From Mesorhizobium tamadayense (lineage in GTDB: Bacteria; Pseudomonadota; Alphaproteobacteria; Rhizobiales; Rhizobiaceae), in contig NZ_RQXT01000033.1 in the NCBI RefSeq assembly GCF_003863365.1, positions 17,725 through 81,724 of the forward strand: a DNA stretch of 64,000 nt. The letters run 5' to 3'. The notes beneath the pieces are model-generated. The model was not told where the DNA came from. It did no database searches and was given only the letters and a program-made list of their open reading frames with translations. Positions 60,770 to 64,000 of this stretch are shown here, piece after piece. Position numbers and translations under genes: made by a program. Each line of letters opens with the position of its first letter. Position 1 is the stretch's first letter.

Positions 60770-61064
60770 CGCCGAACGTCCTCTTGAGAAGAGCTGCATC
60801 TTCGTCGTCCCGCGCCACGCGCACGGGCTCGAGGCTGTCCTCTGTCGCCACGCGCTCGTGGCTCTCGGCATCGCTTCGAATGCGGTACTGGAGGACATCT
60901 CCCCGAGGCGGCAGCGTTGCGGTGATCTGGTAGATTTCGCGGGATTTCGGAATTGTGTTGAAGCTGCCCTTCAGCCGGACGCTTTGCCCCAAGGAATAGC
61001 GATGGGTTGCGGCCTCGCGGCGCATCGGACGGCTGTTGAGCCTCTCAGAGCGTGTAGAGATCAT
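60747..61064 (-). CDS. Conserved Rhizobiales hypothetical protein
   Basis: A 105-residue soluble protein starting MISTRSERLNSRPMRREAAT. The core reads YSLGQSVRLKGSFN, SREIYQITATLPPRGDVLQY and RIRSDAESHERVATEDSLEP, a pattern I associate with a small beta-rich family found in rhizobia and Bradyrhizobium. GGAGGAG is upstream of the ATG at 61064. It forms an overlapping pair with the 47-residue gene and may share a transcript with DUF1488 and rpsU. Confidence 0.78.
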   Translation of the reverse strand: MISTRSERLNSRPMRREAATHRYSLGQSVRLKGSFNTIPKSREIYQITATLPPRGDVLQYRIRSDAESHERVATEDSLEPVRVARDDEDAALLKRTFGDGQGTKA

Positions 61065-61104
61065 GATTGTCTGCTCCTCCTGTTCCACTGCGCCTTCGGC
61101 AAGA

Positions 61105-61248
61105 CTAATCGGCCAGCCTCGAGCTGATCGGGTGGTCGTCGATCTGGTGGTCGCGAACGTCCTTGCCGAGATGGCGACGCCCGGGCGCCGCCGGCAGCAA
61201 AACGTCGATAAAACAGCGCGCCGGCCTCTGTGCGGTGCGGGTATTCAT
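61105..61248 (-). CDS. Possible 47-residue gene
   Basis: The frame starts MNTRTAQRPARCFIDVLLPA at 61248 and ends SSRLAD. GGGAGG lies nine bases upstream, a good site. The sequence has no motif. It is upstream of, and in line with, the 60747 gene, with 40 bp between. It could be a leader peptide or chance frame. Confidence 0.35.
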   Translation of the reverse strand: MNTRTAQRPARCFIDVLLPAAPGRRHLGKDVRDHQIDDHPISSRLAD

Positions 61249-61739
61249 GCGCATGATCCTCCCGAAGCCGGAAAGCGTGCGCCAAGGCGTCGCCCCGACC
61301 GTCGGAGCGACATACCTGCTGCCAGTACATCCGTGGTCAGCAGGGATTTGTTCCGAAAGTCGAGACGTGCGAACGGTTGTGCCGGCCAGGCTCAACGCGT
61401 TCTCATCGGGAATTCGGAATAAGATGGCGGGTCTCTGACACCGCTTAAGCCAAGTCGGCCAAATCAACGAACTTTATATCTAGACCCGAATTGCCGGTTA
61501 AACAAGGCTTCTGCCGGGTTTTATTTTCGGGTTTCGCAGGAATTTCTTGCCGCTGCTCAGTCAATAACGGCGCAACATGATGTCTAAACGCGCCACCTCT
61601 CGGTACGGCTTGCGCGGTTGTGAGAACACCCTCAAGCATCGGTCGCGGTTTATGCTTGCGGATTTCAGCAGAATTTCAGAAGTCCCGCGGTACGGCGCGG
61701 GCAATCTCAGGCATGCTGCTTCAACAGATGGAGGCAGCC
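61249..61739. other. Spacer with no clear gene
   Basis: This 491-bp region lies between divergent groups of small genes. An AT-richer part at 61440-61560 (gaactttatatctagacc) is the likely promoter site. Frames on both strands lack proper starts. No repeat of the families above is present. Confidence 0.4.
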
Positions 61740-62036
61740 ATGTTCGACGATCAAGACCGCTACCGCGCACGCCAGGAACTCTTCGAGATCGTCGCCGGCG
61801 GAATGGTAAGCCCCGGCTATGCGCCGCCCGGCGCGCTGATCGAAATGCTCGAAATTGCTGCGATGGAGCTGAAGGGCGACCGCGCCCTGCCGCAACAGCC
61901 CAGTCCAACGGATATCTTGACCCCGGCGCAGAATGGTAGGCGAATAGGTCATTGGATGTTGCGCAAGGGCAGGGCGCTGTTCCATGGCGGAATCCGCTTC
62001 GCAGGGGGTCTTACAACTCGGCGACTGCCAGCTTGA
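61740..62036 (+). CDS. Small hypothetical protein
   Basis: A 98-residue soluble protein starting MFDDQDRYRARQELFEIVAG. Next comes GYAPPGALIEMLEIAAMELK, a likely helix pair, and a basic C-terminus (RFAGGLTTRRLPA). GGAGGCAGCC precedes the ATG. Its end overlaps the CadC-like frame by 53 bases in another register. Function unknown. Confidence 0.65.
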   Translation: MFDDQDRYRARQELFEIVAGGMVSPGYAPPGALIEMLEIAAMELKGDRALPQQPSPTDILTPAQNGRRIGHWMLRKGRALFHGGIRFAGGLTTRRLPA

Positions 62037-63488
62037 TCTGGAGCGCGGCCTGCTGCTGCGGGACGGGGCAGCGGTGCCGCTGCGCTCGAAGGCGTTCAGC
62101 CTGCTGTCATATCTCGCCCGAAATGATGGCAAGGTCGTCACCAAGTCCGATCTGATCTCCGCGGTCTGGGGAAACATCGCCGTGACCGAGGATTCGCTCA
62201 CCCAGGCGGTGCGTGACATAAGGAAGGCGCTCGACGACAGCAACCAGGCGATTCTGAAGGCCGTGCCCAAGCGCGGCTACGTGCTTTCGGCTCCCTGTCA
62301 CAAGCCTTCGACGGCGTCGCAGCCGATCGTCGCGGTCGTGCCGTTCGAGGACGGCCGGGCGCCCGGCGAAACTTCGGATCCCGTGATCGGCACATTTGCG
62401 GACGATGTGGCGGACAGGCTTGCTCGCTTCCACACAGTCAGGATTCTGAACCGGGAAACGGCGCTCGCCGCCTTCCGCCAGGCTCAAGGCTATGGCCCAC
62501 CGATCGCGGTGCGGCCGGACTATTTCGTGCAAGGCTCCGTCATTCGCAGCGGCGACCAGTTGAAGATCAGCGCCAAGCTGGTCGACTCGCAAGCCGGAAC
62601 GCTGGTCTGGGGCGAGAGCTACACGGCGGCCGGGCCGGATCTGTTCGCGGTCCAGGATGAGATTGCCTATCGTGTCGTGAACCGGCTGGTTTCAAACCTT
62701 GAGGCGGCGGCGTTGCGGCGAACCGCGGGCAAGCCGACGCGGGACCTCGCGGCCTATGAACTGGTGACGCGAGCGATCTGCGGTTCCGCGGCTATCGCCC
62801 CGACGACAATATCGACGCCTTGAACCTGCTCAAGTCAGCGATTTCACGCGATCCAGATTATGGGCTGGCCCATGCCTACGTGGCGCTGGTGGAGCTGGCG
62901 ATTGCCGACTACGGAAGCGCGCCGGACCATGTAATCGCAAGCTGCATCGAGCGGGCCTCGCTTGCCGTGGCGCTGGCGCCGGACGAGCCCCGCTGCCATC
63001 GCATCCTGGCACAGGCGCGGCTTGCCGCGCGCGACCATGCGGCGGCCGAGCACCACATGCGGCGCGCGCTCGACATCAATCCCTACGATGCCGACACGAT
63101 GACGCAGATGGGTCACGTGCTGTCCTTGCGCGGGCGGCCGCGCGACGGGCTGGATTTGATGGACAGGGCGATCGCGGCAAATCCTCTTCATGCCGAATGG
63201 TATCATTGCGATCGAGCCCTCGCGCTCTATGCCGCCCGCGATTATGCCGGCGCCGCAACGGCGATACAGCGCCTGCCTTACGGGCCTCGACGCTGGTCGC
63301 TGCTTGCGGCTGCGCTGGCGCGCTCGGGCGACAGGGCCGGGGCGCGGGACTGCGTCACGCTTATCCGCAAATCGGACCCTGGCTTCTCGCCGGTAAGCCA
63401 CTTGCGTGCGAGTATCGAATTCGAGAAGCCGGAAGACAGCAATCATCTCGTCGAAGGCTTCGAAATCGCCGCCGCAATTGCCGAATAA
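61984..63488 (+). pseudogene. CadC-like winged-helix regulator with TPR domain, split by a one-base frameshift
   Basis: The first part (61984-62823) has an OmpR/CadC-type DNA-binding domain (VPLRSKAFSLLSYLARNDGK, then AVWGNIAVTEDSLTQAVRDI, residues 30-100). A TolB-like/adenylate-cyclase-associated domain follows with VVPFEDG and FVQGSVIRSGDQLKISAKL. After LVTRAI the frame breaks near 62780 and stops. Reading on in the next frame gives RFRGYRPDDNIDALNLLKSA and a TPR region to 63488 (AHAYVALVELAIADYG, ALDINPYDADTMTQMGHVLS). One missing G at tgcgg (expected tggcgg) would restore a single protein of about 500 residues. A sequencing error is possible; otherwise the regulator is inactivated. Cytoplasmic, with no membrane helix. 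Confidence 0.85.
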
Positions 63489-63505
63489 GAGACGCAGCGG
63501 AGGAC

Positions 63506-64000
63506 TCAAAACCGGCGGCTGAGATAGGGCGACCCGCTAAGGCCGAACCGCCACTCGGCCTCCACGCCCTTGGTGATGCCGATCCTGCGTCCGGTCAGGG
63601 TCGCGGCCGCGTCGGTTTCGGAGCGGGCAAATTCGAAGGGCGGGGCGGTGAGCGACAGCCCGTTGTGCGAGCCGTCGATGCCGAGCGCTTGGCAGAGCTT
63701 CCCCGGGCCGGAGCACAGCAGCCTTTCATCGTCGGTTCCCCGCCTGCCGCGCATGGCGGCGAGGCCGGATTGCGGCTGGATCGCCCGGATCAGCACCGCG
63801 CTGCCCGGCAGGCACACCGCATTCAGGCACCAGTGCATTCCGTAGGAGCGATAGACATAGGCGGTGCCCGGGGCGCCATACATCGGCGCGTTGCGCGGCG
63901 TGCGGCCGCGATAGCTGTGCGAGGCCGGATCGTCGGGACGATAGGCCTCGGTCTCGACGACGATGCCGCCGACCCCGCCCAGGCCGAGCGTCGCGCCGAT
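63506..64000 (-). CDS. 3-methyladenine DNA glycosylase (AAG/Mpg), 5' end cut by window
   Basis: The 164 codons in the window run in frame to position 64000. They cover the centre and C-terminus of the alkyladenine glycosylase family: IVVETEAYRPDDPASHSYRG with the catalytic glutamate, the TPRNAPMYGAPGTAYVYRSY motif, HWCLNAV and CSGPGKLCQALGID. The enzyme removes alkylated purines such as 3-methyladenine and hypoxanthine in base excision repair. The start codon lies outside the window. It converges with the CadC-TPR gene. Confidence 0.93.
   Translation of the reverse strand: MGATLGLGGVGGIVVETEAYRPDDPASHSYRGRTPRNAPMYGAPGTAYVYRSYGMHWCLNAVCLPGSAVLIRAIQPQSGLAAMRGRRGTDDERLLCSGPGKLCQALGIDGSHNGLSLTAPPFEFARSETDAAATLTGRRIGITKGVEAEWRFGLSGSPYLSRRF

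Noticed and set aside
1..64000. tRNA, rRNA, CRISPR, insertion sequence or prophage
   Set aside because: I looked for tRNA-like cloverleafs, regular spacer arrays, transposase motifs and phage genes and saw none I could support.

Overview
The window is high-GC, tightly packed chromosomal DNA of a rhizobial alphaproteobacterium, most likely Mesorhizobium or a close Phyllobacteriaceae relative. The reasons are the gene families typical of Rhizobiales (BA14K repeats, DUF982 pair, DUF1488, DUF2934, dmeRF, AqpS-type ars operon, MinCDE), a CIRCE-controlled groESL locus, and dispersed palindromic intergenic repeats of rhizobial style. I see no rRNA, tRNA, CRISPR array, insertion sequence, integrase or phage gene.

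Layout. 1-1.2 kb: a groES-groEL locus on the minus strand with CIRCE, in which groEL has lost about 380 internal codons in frame. 1.3-10.6 kb: housekeeping and envelope genes (coiled-coil protein, acyl-CoA synthetase, KamA-type radical SAM aminomutase, BA14K protein, XoxG-like cytochrome c). 10.8-18.5 kb: a large LAL-type LuxR regulator, a single-domain globin, a cold shock protein and minCDE. 18.8-23.9 kb: a translationally coupled minus-strand surface-polysaccharide operon (acyltransferase, two glycosyltransferases, ABC exporter). 24.4-31.3 kb: an EamA exporter, two tandem Gly/Asn-rich exported proteins sharing an upstream element, a two-component system, a PanE-like reductase and a methyltransferase.

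32.1-41.0 kb is a metal and metalloid block. It holds arsR-aqpS-arsC-MFS with a divergent DUF6428 gene, then dmeR-dmeF (Ni/Co sensing and efflux), a TetR regulator facing a membrane-anchored methyltransferase, and a NicO/RcnA exporter preceded by an internally deleted DUF1007 gene. 41.2-54.5 kb: PilZ, FAD/GcvT oxidoreductase, L,D-transpeptidase, two DUF982 proteins, a LysR/VOC/SDR group, a Rieske-FAD reductase and a GGDEF-EAL protein. 54.7-58.5 kb: a LysR-flanked MFS/cyclophilin-like/cupin/alcohol dehydrogenase operon. 58.6-64 kb: many small Rhizobiales-specific genes, a bS21 gene, a CadC-TPR regulator split by a one-base frameshift, and the edge of a 3-methyladenine DNA glycosylase gene.

The most notable signals are two genes reduced to their two ends by in-frame internal deletion (groEL and DUF1007), the frameshifted CadC-TPR gene, the duplicated Gly/Asn-rich secreted proteins with a spacing-conserved upstream element, and several very small genes. 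Gene calls rest on reading translations, motifs, ribosome binding sites and spacing; no database search was run.
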